This document shows, one piece after another, positions 44,459 to 54,962 of a stretch of 60,000 nucleotides of DNA. Made by a program: the position numbers and the translations under genes. Position 1 is the first letter of the stretch. Every line of letters starts with the position of its first letter. The DNA comes from Adiantum capillus-veneris (taxonomy: Eukaryota > Streptophyta > Polypodiopsida > Polypodiales > Pteridaceae), in NCBI GenBank assembly GCA_014529385.2, contig CM043942.1:107649141-107709140 (forward strand), written 5' to 3'. Below the pieces are notes generated by a model. That model worked only from the letters and a program-made list of their open reading frames with translations. It did not search any database and had not been told where the DNA came from.

Positions 44459-44909
44459 GAATTTTGTAGCACAAGTGGAGTCTTTAAATCTTGCAAACTT
44501 GATTGGACTTGATGAGGATGTTCTTTATGAAATTGTGAGAAGGTTGCCTCACTCCGACTGTGTGGAACTCGAAGGAAAGGAGCTCCTAGTCAATTGCTAC
44601 TTTCTCAAGGCCTTCGACGAGCATGAAGATCTAGTTTTTATACAAACCGCTTGTGCATTGGGAATTGTAGAGCAAGTGCAATTTATTACTTGGGACGTGG
44701 TTGCTCTTTTGGATCCAGAAAATGAAGTTCTAGAGATTTCTGTTTATCGCCTTAGCTTTGAAGAATTTCAACCCTTCTTAGAGCTCATCAATAGTCTACC
44801 CTTTTGTTTTGATCAAACAAATCGAGACCTTATTGAAGCTTGGATAGCTGAAGAAGAAAACCTAGAGTGGTATTTTCTCACTTCTTCATTTGCAGGCGAG
44901 TGGTTCTAG
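44459..44909 (+). CDS. B2: accessory repeat protein, second half (element C)
   Basis: The 150-residue frame has no ATG at its start and directly follows a strong 3' splice-site sequence (TTTTTGTCCAG). It is a clear paralogue of B1: LDEDVLYEIVRRLPH, FIQTACALGIVEQVQF, YRLSFEEFQPFLELINSLPF and NRDLIEAW match the B1 blocks in order and spacing. The C-terminus ends EWF and stops at 44909, 50 bp before the gag ATG. Two tandem copies kept open together suggest a selected two-repeat protein. No known domain is certain. Confidence 0.6.
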
Positions 44910-44958
44910 ATCTCTATTGTATCCCTTATTCTAACTCGTGTTGTAATCTTTCATAATA

Positions 44959-46788
44959 ATGGAGAGCCAACGCCAAATGTCTGGATATCCTCTTTTCTTT
45001 GGAGAGCCTGGAGAGGATGCAGAATTATTTTTAGCAAATTTCAAGATGTCTTGCCGTATCAAGAGGATAGTAACCGATCAAGAACGTGTAGAAATGTTTG
45101 AGGTGGTCCTTAGGAAAGATGCTAGTACTTGGTTTGACTCTTTGCCTGAGGAAGTTAAGGGGAATTACACAGAAGTTTTGAATCGTTTTAAGAGATACTT
45201 CTTTGATCCCCAAAACACTCAAAAACTATGGCAAGACATTGTTTCTCATAAGCAAAAAGACTTAGATGACTACTACTTGTACAAGCAAGAGTTTCTACAT
45301 CTTTGGGCTCTATGGATACGAAATGTTACTAACCCTGGTGATGGTGCAGAATTTTTAAAGAAGGAGAGGTTCATAGCCGGACTCTTTCCTGACCTTAAGG
45401 TAAAAGTTGACGCGGGTGCACCTGCTACTTTTGATGCAGCTGAAACAAGGGCTGCTGAGAAGTATAGGAAACTCAAGTGCTTAAGGGGAGAGGTTCCAAT
45501 AGAAGGTCTTAGACCCAAAGGTAAGTCACAAGCATCAACATCGAGGGAGCTTCCTGAGGTAACGGCGGAAGTAATTGAGAAGTTAAACGAATCTTTAAGC
45601 AGCCTGTCAATTCACCTTGCACAAGCTGTAGGTCCAAAGGGACAAGCAAAGAAGTCTGAAGAGCGAGATCCACGACCTAGGAGAGTCTTGCAGTGTTGGA
45701 ATTGCGGAGAGTCTGGACATGGGATGTATAATTGTCCTTGGCCCCGTGGGGAGCCAGGGAGGCCTAAGTTGAATTACCCAGTGATGAATGCAGGTGAAGG
45801 AACTGGTCAACAACCAAGGCTTCTACAAAGGCCAAATGGACCAAGACCACCTCCACAAGGGGTAGAAGGAGTTCCACCTTTGCCAGATCCAAATGTGCAT
45901 GTGGTAGAGGTGACAAATTCAAATGAGGTTGACATGGAAGCCAATGGAATTAAGCGTGGCCAAGGAAAAGGTAAAGAGAAAGAAGGAGTCACATCACAGA
46001 GTGACCATGGACAAGGCAAGAAGGCAAAGGGAACCAAGGAAACCAAGAGGACTCGACGTCGTATCAACCTCCAAGACTTCCCTCTTGGGCATGGTATGGC
46101 TCCGTACAACTTGCTGGAAGACATGAGAGGTAAGGGTCCTGATATTTCATGGCCTCAATTTCTTGCATTATGTCCACAAGTTAGGAGGGATTTGACAAGG
46201 GCAGTTAGCACTAGGAGAAAGGTAAAAGAGAGTGTGCCTGTTGTAAAAATTGCACAAGCTGAAATGAATGAGGACATTACACCGGTGCTAGACTGTTACA
46301 TCAAAGGGAGATTGGTTAGGAAAGGTCTAGTGGATGGGGGTGCACAAATTTGCATCATGACAGAGGGACTCATGCAAAAACTAGGCATGCACATCCATGA
46401 GACACCTGAAATTAGGGTCAAGATGGCAAACAATAGCAAGGCTAGGTGCGTAGGCATTTGTAAAAATGTTTTTGTGGAGGCCTTTGGCATTAAGAAGGCA
46501 GTGGATTTCTATGTCATGTCTACCAAGGGAAATGGTTACCCATTTATCCTAGGAAGACCATGGCTAATGAAAATGCGAGCTTTGCAGGATTGGGAGAGTG
46601 GAAAGCTAATTTGCAGGAATGACAATCACAAGAAGGTTGTCTTTGACATGAAGGAGAACGCCAAGAGGAGCTCCATGAAGAATCATCTCAAAGTGAGACG
46701 GAAGAAGGTTGGACCGATAGCACTTCAGAAGAAGAAAGTAGCGGCAGCATTACTGAAGAGGAGTCTTCCATCGAAGTCATGGGGGTAA
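44959..46788 (+). CDS. Gag and protease of element C (3' end out of frame)
   Basis: From ATG 44959, 609 codons. Gag core FFGEPGEDAELFLANFKMSC, WFDSLPEEV, FLKKERFIAGLFPDLKVKV at about residues 8-160. Zinc knuckle CWNCGESGHGMYNC, intact, near residue 250. A Pro/Gly-rich and then Lys-rich linker follows, then the block SWPQFLALCPQVRRD. The aspartic protease is VDGGAQICIM (Asp near 460) and ILGRPWLMKM. After about 46656 one base is missing relative to element A (GAGAACGCC versus GAGCAACGCC). The last 45 residues are therefore a basic, out-of-frame reading of what should be an acidic linker into pol. Confidence 0.9.
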   Translation: MESQRQMSGYPLFFGEPGEDAELFLANFKMSCRIKRIVTDQERVEMFEVVLRKDASTWFDSLPEEVKGNYTEVLNRFKRYFFDPQNTQKLWQDIVSHKQKDLDDYYLYKQEFLHLWALWIRNVTNPGDGAEFLKKERFIAGLFPDLKVKVDAGAPATFDAAETRAAEKYRKLKCLRGEVPIEGLRPKGKSQASTSRELPEVTAEVIEKLNESLSSLSIHLAQAVGPKGQAKKSEERDPRPRRVLQCWNCGESGHGMYNCPWPRGEPGRPKLNYPVMNAGEGTGQQPRLLQRPNGPRPPPQGVEGVPPLPDPNVHVVEVTNSNEVDMEANGIKRGQGKGKEKEGVTSQSDHGQGKKAKGTKETKRTRRRINLQDFPLGHGMAPYNLLEDMRGKGPDISWPQFLALCPQVRRDLTRAVSTRRKVKESVPVVKIAQAEMNEDITPVLDCYIKGRLVRKGLVDGGAQICIMTEGLMQKLGMHIHETPEIRVKMANNSKARCVGICKNVFVEAFGIKKAVDFYVMSTKGNGYPFILGRPWLMKMRALQDWESGKLICRNDNHKKVVFDMKENAKRSSMKNHLKVRRKKVGPIALQKKKVAAALLKRSLPSKSWG

Positions 46789-49700
46789 GGTTTAAGCCAA
46801 GCAACCAAGAGACCTCTTGTCAAGGCTTGGAGGAGGTAGGTCCTCAAGAGAACGAAGGTGATCAAGATGAAGGGATGCTGGAAGGTATGCTATCAACAAC
46901 ACTTACAAAGGATGAAAGAGAGGAGTTCAAATGTGTGCCAAGGAAGTTTCCTAGGCTTTTTGCTAAAGACTACACCGATGTGCGTGGAGTAGATGCTGTT
47001 CAACACAAAATTGAGTTGAAGCCAGAGGCCACACCTAAGGCTCAGAAGCTACGAAGGCTAGGAGTCATCAAGGAGCAGGCTTTACTCAAGGAGGTAAGAA
47101 AGCTTCTAGCAGCAGGGTTCATTTATCCAGTGGAGAATTCAGAGTGGGTCTCTCCTGTTTTTGTCACTCCTAAGAAGAACGGAAAGTGGAGGGTGTGTGT
47201 GGATTACCGTCCCCTCAATGAGGCAACAAAGAGAGATCACTTTCCCCTCCCATTCCAGGATGAGATACTAAATGAGGTAGCTGGTCATGAGAAGTACACT
47301 GTGTGCGATGGTTACTCAGGTTACTTTCAAATAGGGATTGCACTGGAGGATCAATTGAAAACAACCTTTATCACTCCTTGGGGTTGTTATGCTTTTAGAG
47401 TCATGCCATTTGGTCTGACAAATGCTCCTGCAACATTCCAACGTTTCATGAATATGGTGTTTCAAGCATTCTTTGGAAAGTCAATTAGGGTGTTCATTGA
47501 TGATTTCTGTATTTATAGCTCAAAATCATTGCATCTACAAAGGGTAGAAGAAGGTTTAAAGAAGCTCTACGACATGGGAGGTCAACTCAACCCCGACAAG
47601 TGCCATATAGGTGAGGATGAAGTAATCTTGCTTGGTCATAAAGTTTCTTACAAAGGCATTGAAGTGGATCCTTCGAAGGCAAAGGCTCTTATTGAGCTAC
47701 CATCACCCAAGAGTCTTAAGGAGGTCATCTCATTCATTCAAAAGGTGAAGTATATGTCACGCTTCATTCACTTAGCCTCGGAGTTACTTCACCCTTTGCA
47801 AAAGTTGACACAACAAGTAGAATTTGCATGGTCTGATGAGCTTGAAGAGTACTTTTGTAACATTAAAGTCATTTTCTCAGAGCTACCAACACTCATGCCT
47901 CCTTGTTGGGAGTATACATTCTTTGTTAGCTCTAGTGCTGGGAAAGAAACAATTGGTGTTGTGTTGCTACAACAAGATCCCCACAGTACAAGGATGCGAC
48001 CCATCTACTTTGCTAGTAGGGTCATGAATGATTTGGAGAGAGACTACACAGAAGCAGAACTCATGATGCTTTCTCTCATGTTTGCGGTGAGAAAGTTTAG
48101 ATCCTACCTGCTACCAAAACCTTTTGTAATTCTCACTGCAGAAAATTTGTTCCCTTGGGTGTCATCTCAAATGAATCTTAGTACTAGGATCTCAAAGTGG
48201 ATTATGGAGTTGCAAGAGTTTCAATACTCTTTCAAGGTAGAAGATAGTGTGCGTGCACAATTGGCAGGGATTCTCACTTATAGGGTGCACGAAAAGGAGA
48301 TTAAGGTGCCTGAAGTAAAGACCCTACCATTGCCACCACCAAAAAGTATTCCTAATGCTTTTACTTTGTTCTTTGATGGAGCTTTTCGTCGAGCCACAGG
48401 AAAAGCAGGGGGAGGGCTAGTGTTGCTCAACCCAAGTGGAGAGGTGGTCATGAAAGAGAAGTTCAATCTACCAAGTTCAGCTAGCAACAATGAAGCAGAA
48501 TATGACACTCTACTTCATGGTTTGAAGATGTGCATTGGCCAAGGGATACAACGCCTCATGGTAAAGGGAGATGCACTTCTCATTGTTAAACAGATTTTAG
48601 GCATTTGGGCATGCAAGAATGAGAGCTTACGGACAAAAGTTCATGCCATTCGTAGATTGTTTAATCAATTTGAAGAAGTGCAACTATATCATATTCCTAG
48701 GAAACAGAATGAAGATGCTGATTTACTTGCACAACAAGCCGTTGCATGTGTAAAGAAAGAAGTGCAGGTCATCATGGTGGCGGCTGCTGTGAAGCAACCG
48801 AGGTACCAGGGATTGGAGTCATTGGCTCCCATCATTGGCTACATTTTGGAGGGTGAGTTTCCACCAGACTTCACAAAATCTCAGAAGAGGAGACTCATGA
48901 AGAAGGCAAGCGTATATCTCTTCCTAGAAGGCTCCCTCTATCAAAGAGGGAAGGATCAAGTGTGCAGACGAGTACCAACTATCAAGGAAATTCCAGCCAT
49001 TCTAAAAGGTTTGCATGAAGAGGCATGTGGTGGTCATTTTGCCCAAGAATTAACTGTCAAGAAGATTTTGCTTTCGGGGTATGTTTGGCCAAGTTTGCAT
49101 GTGGATGTTCAACACTGGTGTAAAAGCTGTCACACTTGTCAGATAAATGGAAATAGAAGGTTGGTGCATGGCCCGAGGCAAATAGTGCTTGCAAATGGAC
49201 CCTTTGAAAAGTGGGGCATTGATGCTATGGGTCCTCTGCCTAGGACAAAAAATGGCAAACTCTACATTCTAGTGGCTGTAGACTATATGACTAGGTGGGT
49301 GGAAGCACAAAGTGTGGCAAAGGTAAATGAGAAGACAGTGAGAAAATTCGTCTACACTCACATTTGTTGTAGATTTGGCACACCTTTGGAGATTGTTTCT
49401 GATAATGGTCCAGGGTTTAGAAAAGGATTGCTCACAGAAGTTTGTGAAGAGCTTCACATTCTACATCGTCATAGCACACCATACTACCCACAGTCAAATG
49501 GTTTGGTGGAGAAGGCTAATGGTGTCATTGCAGGAATCATTAGAAAGATGGTGCAAAACAAGACAAAATTATGGGATGACTTCTTGGATGGTGCCTTGTG
49601 GGCATATCGAACCACAGATAGGGAAGCCACGGAGTTCACACCATTTCACTTGGTCTATGGTCAAGAGGCTTTGCAGCCTATCGAGCTCAACATTCCAACA

Positions 49701-50237
49701 ATGCGACTTCATGGCAAAGGAGCACAAGATGATCAAGAGGTATGGATGGATCGACTTCTTACGTTAGTGGAGCTTGAGTGGAAAAGAGAAGCATCATATG
49801 AGTGCTACAAGAGGAAATCCACACAAGCAAAAGAAACGCACGACAAGAAACTGAAGGACAAAGGCATCAAGGAAGGAGAGCTTGTGCTAAGGTATGACAA
49901 TCGACTTGACAATCGTTTTGATGCCAAGTTTGAAACAAGATGGCAAGGGCCATACATAGTCAAGAAGGATTTCAATTCAAGTTACTATCAGCTTATGGAC
50001 TTGAATGGTAAAGAGCACTCCAGGAAAGTAAACGGGTATCGCTTGAAGCCCTATTTGAGTCGCCTTCTACCAAAGGATCTACCAAAGATCTGTCCAAAGG
50101 CCGCTGTCTTATGTAAGTATTGTTACATGAAGCATGAGTGTAACTCCAGCCAAAATTCTGAGGGACCAAACAATGAAGATCTCGTCAAGGACTCTGAAGC
50201 ACTCTCTTTGGAAACGATGCTCTATGATGGTACATGA
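46779..50237 (+). CDS. RT, two RNases H and integrase of element C
   Basis: An uninterrupted 1152-codon frame, overlapping gag-protease by 10 bp in another register. RT: WRVCVDYRPLN, CDGYSGYFQI, MPFGLTNAPATF, FIDDF (Asp 241-242). Gypsy RNase H: MRPIYFASRV, RSYLLPKPF. Second RNase H: LFFDGAFRR (Asp 533), SNNEAEYDTL, KGDALLIV, NEDADLLA. Integrase: zinc GGHFAQEL ... WCKSCHTCQ; catalytic GIDAMGPL (Asp 815), SDNGPGF, NGLVEKAN; C-terminal RYDNRLDNRFD, TRWQGPYIVKK, VNGYRLKPYL. A short Cys-containing tail (CPKAAVLCKYCYMKHEC) is unlike element B. All catalytic residues I can identify are present, so the enzyme half could be active. The listed ATG is probably not a real start; the frame is the downstream half of a fused gag-pol. 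Confidence 0.93.
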   Translation: MGVRFKPSNQETSCQGLEEVGPQENEGDQDEGMLEGMLSTTLTKDEREEFKCVPRKFPRLFAKDYTDVRGVDAVQHKIELKPEATPKAQKLRRLGVIKEQALLKEVRKLLAAGFIYPVENSEWVSPVFVTPKKNGKWRVCVDYRPLNEATKRDHFPLPFQDEILNEVAGHEKYTVCDGYSGYFQIGIALEDQLKTTFITPWGCYAFRVMPFGLTNAPATFQRFMNMVFQAFFGKSIRVFIDDFCIYSSKSLHLQRVEEGLKKLYDMGGQLNPDKCHIGEDEVILLGHKVSYKGIEVDPSKAKALIELPSPKSLKEVISFIQKVKYMSRFIHLASELLHPLQKLTQQVEFAWSDELEEYFCNIKVIFSELPTLMPPCWEYTFFVSSSAGKETIGVVLLQQDPHSTRMRPIYFASRVMNDLERDYTEAELMMLSLMFAVRKFRSYLLPKPFVILTAENLFPWVSSQMNLSTRISKWIMELQEFQYSFKVEDSVRAQLAGILTYRVHEKEIKVPEVKTLPLPPPKSIPNAFTLFFDGAFRRATGKAGGGLVLLNPSGEVVMKEKFNLPSSASNNEAEYDTLLHGLKMCIGQGIQRLMVKGDALLIVKQILGIWACKNESLRTKVHAIRRLFNQFEEVQLYHIPRKQNEDADLLAQQAVACVKKEVQVIMVAAAVKQPRYQGLESLAPIIGYILEGEFPPDFTKSQKRRLMKKASVYLFLEGSLYQRGKDQVCRRVPTIKEIPAILKGLHEEACGGHFAQELTVKKILLSGYVWPSLHVDVQHWCKSCHTCQINGNRRLVHGPRQIVLANGPFEKWGIDAMGPLPRTKNGKLYILVAVDYMTRWVEAQSVAKVNEKTVRKFVYTHICCRFGTPLEIVSDNGPGFRKGLLTEVCEELHILHRHSTPYYPQSNGLVEKANGVIAGIIRKMVQNKTKLWDDFLDGALWAYRTTDREATEFTPFHLVYGQEALQPIELNIPTMRLHGKGAQDDQEVWMDRLLTLVELEWKREASYECYKRKSTQAKETHDKKLKDKGIKEGELVLRYDNRLDNRFDAKFETRWQGPYIVKKDFNSSYYQLMDLNGKEHSRKVNGYRLKPYLSRLLPKDLPKICPKAAVLCKYCYMKHECNSSQNSEGPNNEDLVKDSEALSLETMLYDGT

Positions 50238-50250
50238 ATATACCATCATC

Positions 50251-50265
50251 CAGGGGGAGGGCTAA
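50251..50265 (+). promoter_or_regulatory. Polypurine tract of element C
   Basis: CAGGGGGAGGGCTAA directly before the 3' LTR start TGATAGCC. Confidence 0.85.
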
Positions 50266-50448
50266 TGATAGCCGTTTTTTCGGCTCTTTGTAATTGCCAC
50301 AGTGAGTTACCTCACCCTACCAAAATCACCCAAACACTGTGGCTACCCCTACCATTTCACTGTACATAGGCGTGCGTGAGTCACGGGACTTTTCCCATAT
50401 CTTCTTAAAAACCCTCAGCTAGCTAGTCACTGGGCTAGATGAGCCAAA

Positions 50449-50483
<35 letters not shown>

Positions 50484-52969
50484 TTAAAAGTATATTATGG
50501 CCTCTTTGTGTGTAAATATTTCATTGTATATATGGCCTAAATATAGGGATTTTTTATAATTATTTTGGTATTTTATTTAAATATTTCTACTTAGGTGTGT
50601 GTTTTATTAAACCTATGTACACCTTCTTTCATCCTCTTACACCATAATTATATATATATATATATATATATATTTGCCAATATGTACATACTCTAACCTC
50701 ATATTCTTCCTTTATACAAATCACTCCCACATTTTCACCCTCACCCTCGTGAAAACAAAAAATTGATTTCTACTCATTGGTTACTTTTATTATATTATTT
50801 ACTTGCATACATTTTCCTCTTTCACCAAAAATAATTCAAGGAGGGACCATATCATATGATTCCAATATCTTTCCATATCCATAACTCCTCCATATTTTTA
50901 TTATTATTTTTACTCATTATTCTAACACCATGTGCTCATTGAGCTAAAGTCCATGAATAGTCCATACACTAGTCCCACCATGTATATATTTCTTATTTCA
51001 CCAATAATCCTCCTCCATGCATGGGTCAAGGGCAACTTGAATGCTTTGTATTATAATATGACAAAGGAGGGGCTCACTCTTGGATGCATTGTACAAATTC
51101 AACAAAGGAGGGGACCACTAAAAGACTTTTGCAGGCATAAAAAACAGGTTTTTTGGTGAGAATTTTGGCACCTATCTCCACTCCGAATTTGAAGCGGTGG
51201 TCAAAAGAGAAAATGTAGTCCACGCTCTGAATAATCACCCCAAAGTTTTTCATGATTTTTGGAGCTACCAGCTGTGAGCTATGATTTTTTTAGTGGACCC
51301 CAGTTTTCCCATGCTATGCAGCCACACTCTCTCTTCCACTTTATCATTTTCCTCTTTCACACACACTTCTCCACTCATCATCCCCATCTCTCTCACCACT
51401 CCTCTCTGCACACTACTCACCTTCTCCTTAACCTTGAAGAATAAGAGAAACCATGGTGAACTCATACCTCCCACACACAATTCCATTCCAAAATTGACCA
51501 CCTAGTCTCATTTCTCCTCCTCCAAATTACCCATATCTATCAAAAAACCACAAAATTCAGCCTCTTCTCTTAAAAGACAGCATCATGGTGGTTGATTACT
51601 CAGCTTCAATTACCTTGTCTCTCAAGGAAGGTCAAGAGTGGAGAAAGAATGTACCGTCAAAGCTAGTGGACCGTCAACAAGCGTCAAATTTGGCCCTACT
51701 CAAGACACTTGGAGCATCAACCTTGTAAGAAATCCACCTTTTCTTACCTCTTAAGAGTTTTTCTTCCTTATTTGTATCCTACATGGATACTCCCATTGTA
51801 AATATCCAATTCCATTTGTAAATTAATACTAACTCTACTAACACTAACCCACTATGAAAAGTCCTATCACCTCCATTTCTCTCCTCTCTCTTTCCCCACC
51901 AACTTCTTGATAATTCCAAGCAAAAGAAATTAGATAAATTGCTGAAAATCTAACCCAACCATGGTTAGAGGAGTAACCCTAGCCTTCAAAATTGCTATAA
52001 AAGGAGGGTGTAGCTAGCATAAAAGGGGGGGAGCCATAAGCAAGAGCACTATGCTATAGCTTGAGAAGCCAAGCTCAACCTCTCTAGAAGGAGCTCTTGA
52101 GTGGAAGCTCATTGTCTTATGCATGTGCATGTGTTGTAATAGGGGATTAGCAAGGGAAATCTATGCCATTGTAAGAGAGAGAGTGATCATTCAATTGAGA
52201 GTAGGAAATCTATCATTTCTCCTACTAGTGTAAGCCCAGCATTCGCTGAATCAAGGAGGGTGGATTTGGACTAAGCTTGGATACTTATTCTCCCTTCCAA
52301 CGTGAAGTAATGGACAACAATGATGTGTAAGTGTCTTGGTGTTTTTTTTTTGTTAAGTTCTTGATAGCTTGTCTCTGGTGTTGTCATCAATCTAGCCATA
52401 AATCCCACATACTGTAAGAGGGCGACAGGGTGGAGAGGACTCCCCTGGCCTTAAGACAGTGATTGGGGTGGCTTTTCTTGTGATGTGTTGTGGTGAAATT
52501 TACGCAAGCTATGTTGAACAAGTACTAATCTCACTTTGATTTGTCATGACAGATTTGTAAGAAGGTATTAATGCAACAAGCACCCCCTCCCCCTTTCTCT
52601 CTCTTTCTTAAATATATAGTTGTGTTTGCTTGATCATTGCCGATACGTTTCAAAGCAGCCCGAGCACTATCTCTCTCTCTCTCTCTCTCTATCTATCTCT
52701 CTCTCTCGTGTTTTAGTGTGTGAGAGTATTCCATTGGTGTTAGGGTTAGTGTAAATTCCTTGCTTGTTTGTGGGTTGCTCTAATGATTCTCCTCTTTTGC
52801 GTCCTAGTTCGCTCTTAAACTAGGTGGTGCCCCTTGTGTAGTTGGGATTTGGCGGTGGGTTTGTTGTTTTGGTTTGTGTTGTGTTGTGCCCCAGCCCCAT
52901 TGAGCAGCACGGGAGCCTTGAAGGGTGTCTAGAGGCCACTCTTCTTGTTGCCCGCCCCGGACCGCCTCA
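50266..52969 (+). repeat. 3' LTR of element C
   Basis: 2704 bp, nearly identical to 40573-43296. Differences seen are microsatellite lengths, a 22-24 bp insertion after the TATA box (about 52003-52026), and scattered substitutions. Confidence 0.97.
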
Positions 52970-52973
52970 CTGC

Positions 52974-54050
52974 GTATACACACACACACACATGAGATTC
53001 TTATGAAAAACGGTTCAAGATTTGAATTGAGCATTTTAAAAGGAATAAAAACAATAGAAAACAAATTAGACTATATAGGAGGCTATTGTTTACATTATCC
53101 CAACAGGCATGCCTTCTCTCTCCCAACATATTGAACAAACGTTGAGAGACTTCTTAAAGTAAAATGGGTGTAGCAGTGACATGGGTACAAATGTTATCCA
53201 ACAATTGACATTGGTGTTAATTTGTAGCACGTCATTGTTGTCATGACCTTTGGTCATCCACGTGTGCCACTTTTGATGTAAACTCTATGGGCAAGCAAAT
53301 ATACACACTTGTGGTGTGTAGGGTACATGGTTTGTGATATTGTTGAGCACTATGGCTGCTAAAATTCAGGATGCAATGGAAGGGAGAAGAGTGAGGTAGA
53401 AGAGAGGGTGGGAATGAGGAGAGGGAGAGAGTTAGGGAAGAGGAGAGGAGAGGGAAGGGGAGAGGTAGGACAAAGGTAGGGGAGAGGGAGAGAAAAGGGG
53501 AGAGAGAGAGAGAGAGAGAGGGAGAGGTAGGAGAGAGATAGGTGAGAGAGAAAGGAGAGGAGAGGGAGAGGGAGAGAGAGGAGAGAGGAGGGGTAGAGAG
53601 TTAGTTTTTTGGAGGGAAAAGAAAAATTCAAAAATTATCTTTCTAGTGAGTGTAAGTTAAAAAAAGGTTTTTTTTTATATATGTATATAGGTTGAGAGGA
53701 ACTTTTAAGTACAAAAATATGTGAAAATTGGATTTTTGATAAAAAATCATTTTTTAGCTTGGGTTTATGCACGTTTTTGATGTTGTGGCATGGAAAAGGG
53801 GAGAAAGTAGGTAGTTAATGCCATTATACTTTTTTCCTTCATTTTCAAAGAGCTAGAGAGAGAAAGGGACCTCTAAGAGGACCTCAACCTACATGGCTAG
53901 AGAAAAAACCCTAGAGAATTCTACTCAAAAGTAGATTATTGAATGCACTTGTCCCCCAAAGTCTACACAAAATTAATCTTAATCCCTTAAAATTAGGGAT
54001 TCATACAAAACCCATGCAAAGTTGAAATTTTTCCTAATGCAAGCATGTAA
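52974..54050. other. Flank of element C with a long purine tract
   Basis: Starts with a short (CA)n run. From about 53380 to 53600 the plus strand is almost pure purine (GGGAGAGG-type, with an AG array near 53500). Then AT-rich sequence. No gene recognised. Confidence 0.6.
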
Positions 54051-54056
54051 ACATGA

Positions 54057-54700
54057 ATGCATTGGATTTAGTACATATAGATATATGGGATCTCGAAAAG
54101 ACTACATCTATGGGTTCATAGAGGTACTATGTGAGCTTCATTGATGACCATACAAGGAAAGTATGGCTCTATTCCATGGAGCAGAAAATTGAGATGTTTA
54201 TAAACTTTCATAATTTCAAGGCCATGGTTGAAAAACATACTAAAAAACATTTTAAGTGTCTGAGATCAGATGGAGGGGGAGAATACTTCTCCAATGAGTT
54301 CAATGGTTTTTTGAAAATGCATGAAATTCAAAGGTAGTGTTGATGCATATATACTCCATAGCAAAACACTATTGCAAAGCGGAAGAACATGCACATAGGA
54401 GAAGTTTCTAGAGCGTTGATAAAGGAAAAGAACATGTCTCATTGTTATTGGGCTAAGGCTGTTGCTAGAAGTGTTTACATTATGATTAGGACCCCTACTA
54501 CTGTAGTGCATGATATGACAACACAAGTTAAGTTTTGTGGTGAAAAACAATATGTATCAGATTTTAAAGATTTCAGATATATTACTTATGTGCAATATGT
54601 GCCGGATGAATTGAGAAGCACGCTTGAATCAAAAGCAAATAAAATTGTGTATATTGACTATTCCCTTCAGTAAAAAGGGTATCTATTACAATTTTGTCAT
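54057..54700 (+). pseudogene. Copia integrase fragment
   Basis: Degraded integrase core: LVHIDIWD, YYVSFIDDHTRKVWLY, then LRSDGGGEYFSNEF, then a stop-interrupted part, then SHCYWAKAVARSVYIMIRTP. The last part (ALESKANKIVYIDYS-like) corresponds to the post-integrase region. Asp residues of the first two catalytic positions are recognisable; the Glu region is damaged. No RT follows. It is a different copia family from D, E and F as far as I can compare. Confidence 0.75.
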
Positions 54701-54760
54701 GGGTAAAGTGACGGTGACCAAATAATTTTTTTATGAAATGGAAAGTTGGTATATTGATGT

Positions 54761-54962
54761 GTGTTAGGGTTCAGGCTAACTGGTCGAGCACCCATCACAT
54801 TGATTTTACTAACCTTATTTATTATTTTAATCATATAGAACAAAAAGGAATAGTGAGGCATTCCAATCCTCACTGAGAGCTCCACCAATACTCTATGTTT
54901 TCCCTTCTTCTCCCTCTCACTCCGCACGCACCACGCACCTTTCAAGTGGTATCAGAGCTGAT
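54761..54962 (+). repeat. Possible copia LTR end with primer-binding site
   Basis: TGTTAGGGTTCAGGC at about 54761 could start an LTR. TGGTATCAGAGCTGATAG near 54946 is a textbook initiator-Met primer-binding site, so a plus-strand LTR should end just before it. No second copy is in the window, so the boundaries are uncertain. Confidence 0.45.

Larger units (their letters stand above)
40573..52969 (+). mobile_element. Element C: 12.4-kb Tat-like Ty3/gypsy with accessory ORFs, TSD CTGC
   Basis: LTRs 40573-43296 and 50266-52969, ends TGATA...CCTCA, bound about 7 kb of interior. CTGC lies on both sides (40569-40572, 52970-52973), a 4-bp duplication as in element B. The interior holds a 1.66-kb leader with four related ORFs, then gag-protease and RT-RNase H-RNase H-integrase. 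Near-identical LTRs and few lesions make this the best-preserved element. The decayed element A is the same family. Confidence 0.97.

Noticed and set aside
46779-46788. Programmed frameshift overlap between gag-protease and pol in element C
   Set aside because: Element A shows the same junction in one frame with one extra base; the overlap comes from a deletion.
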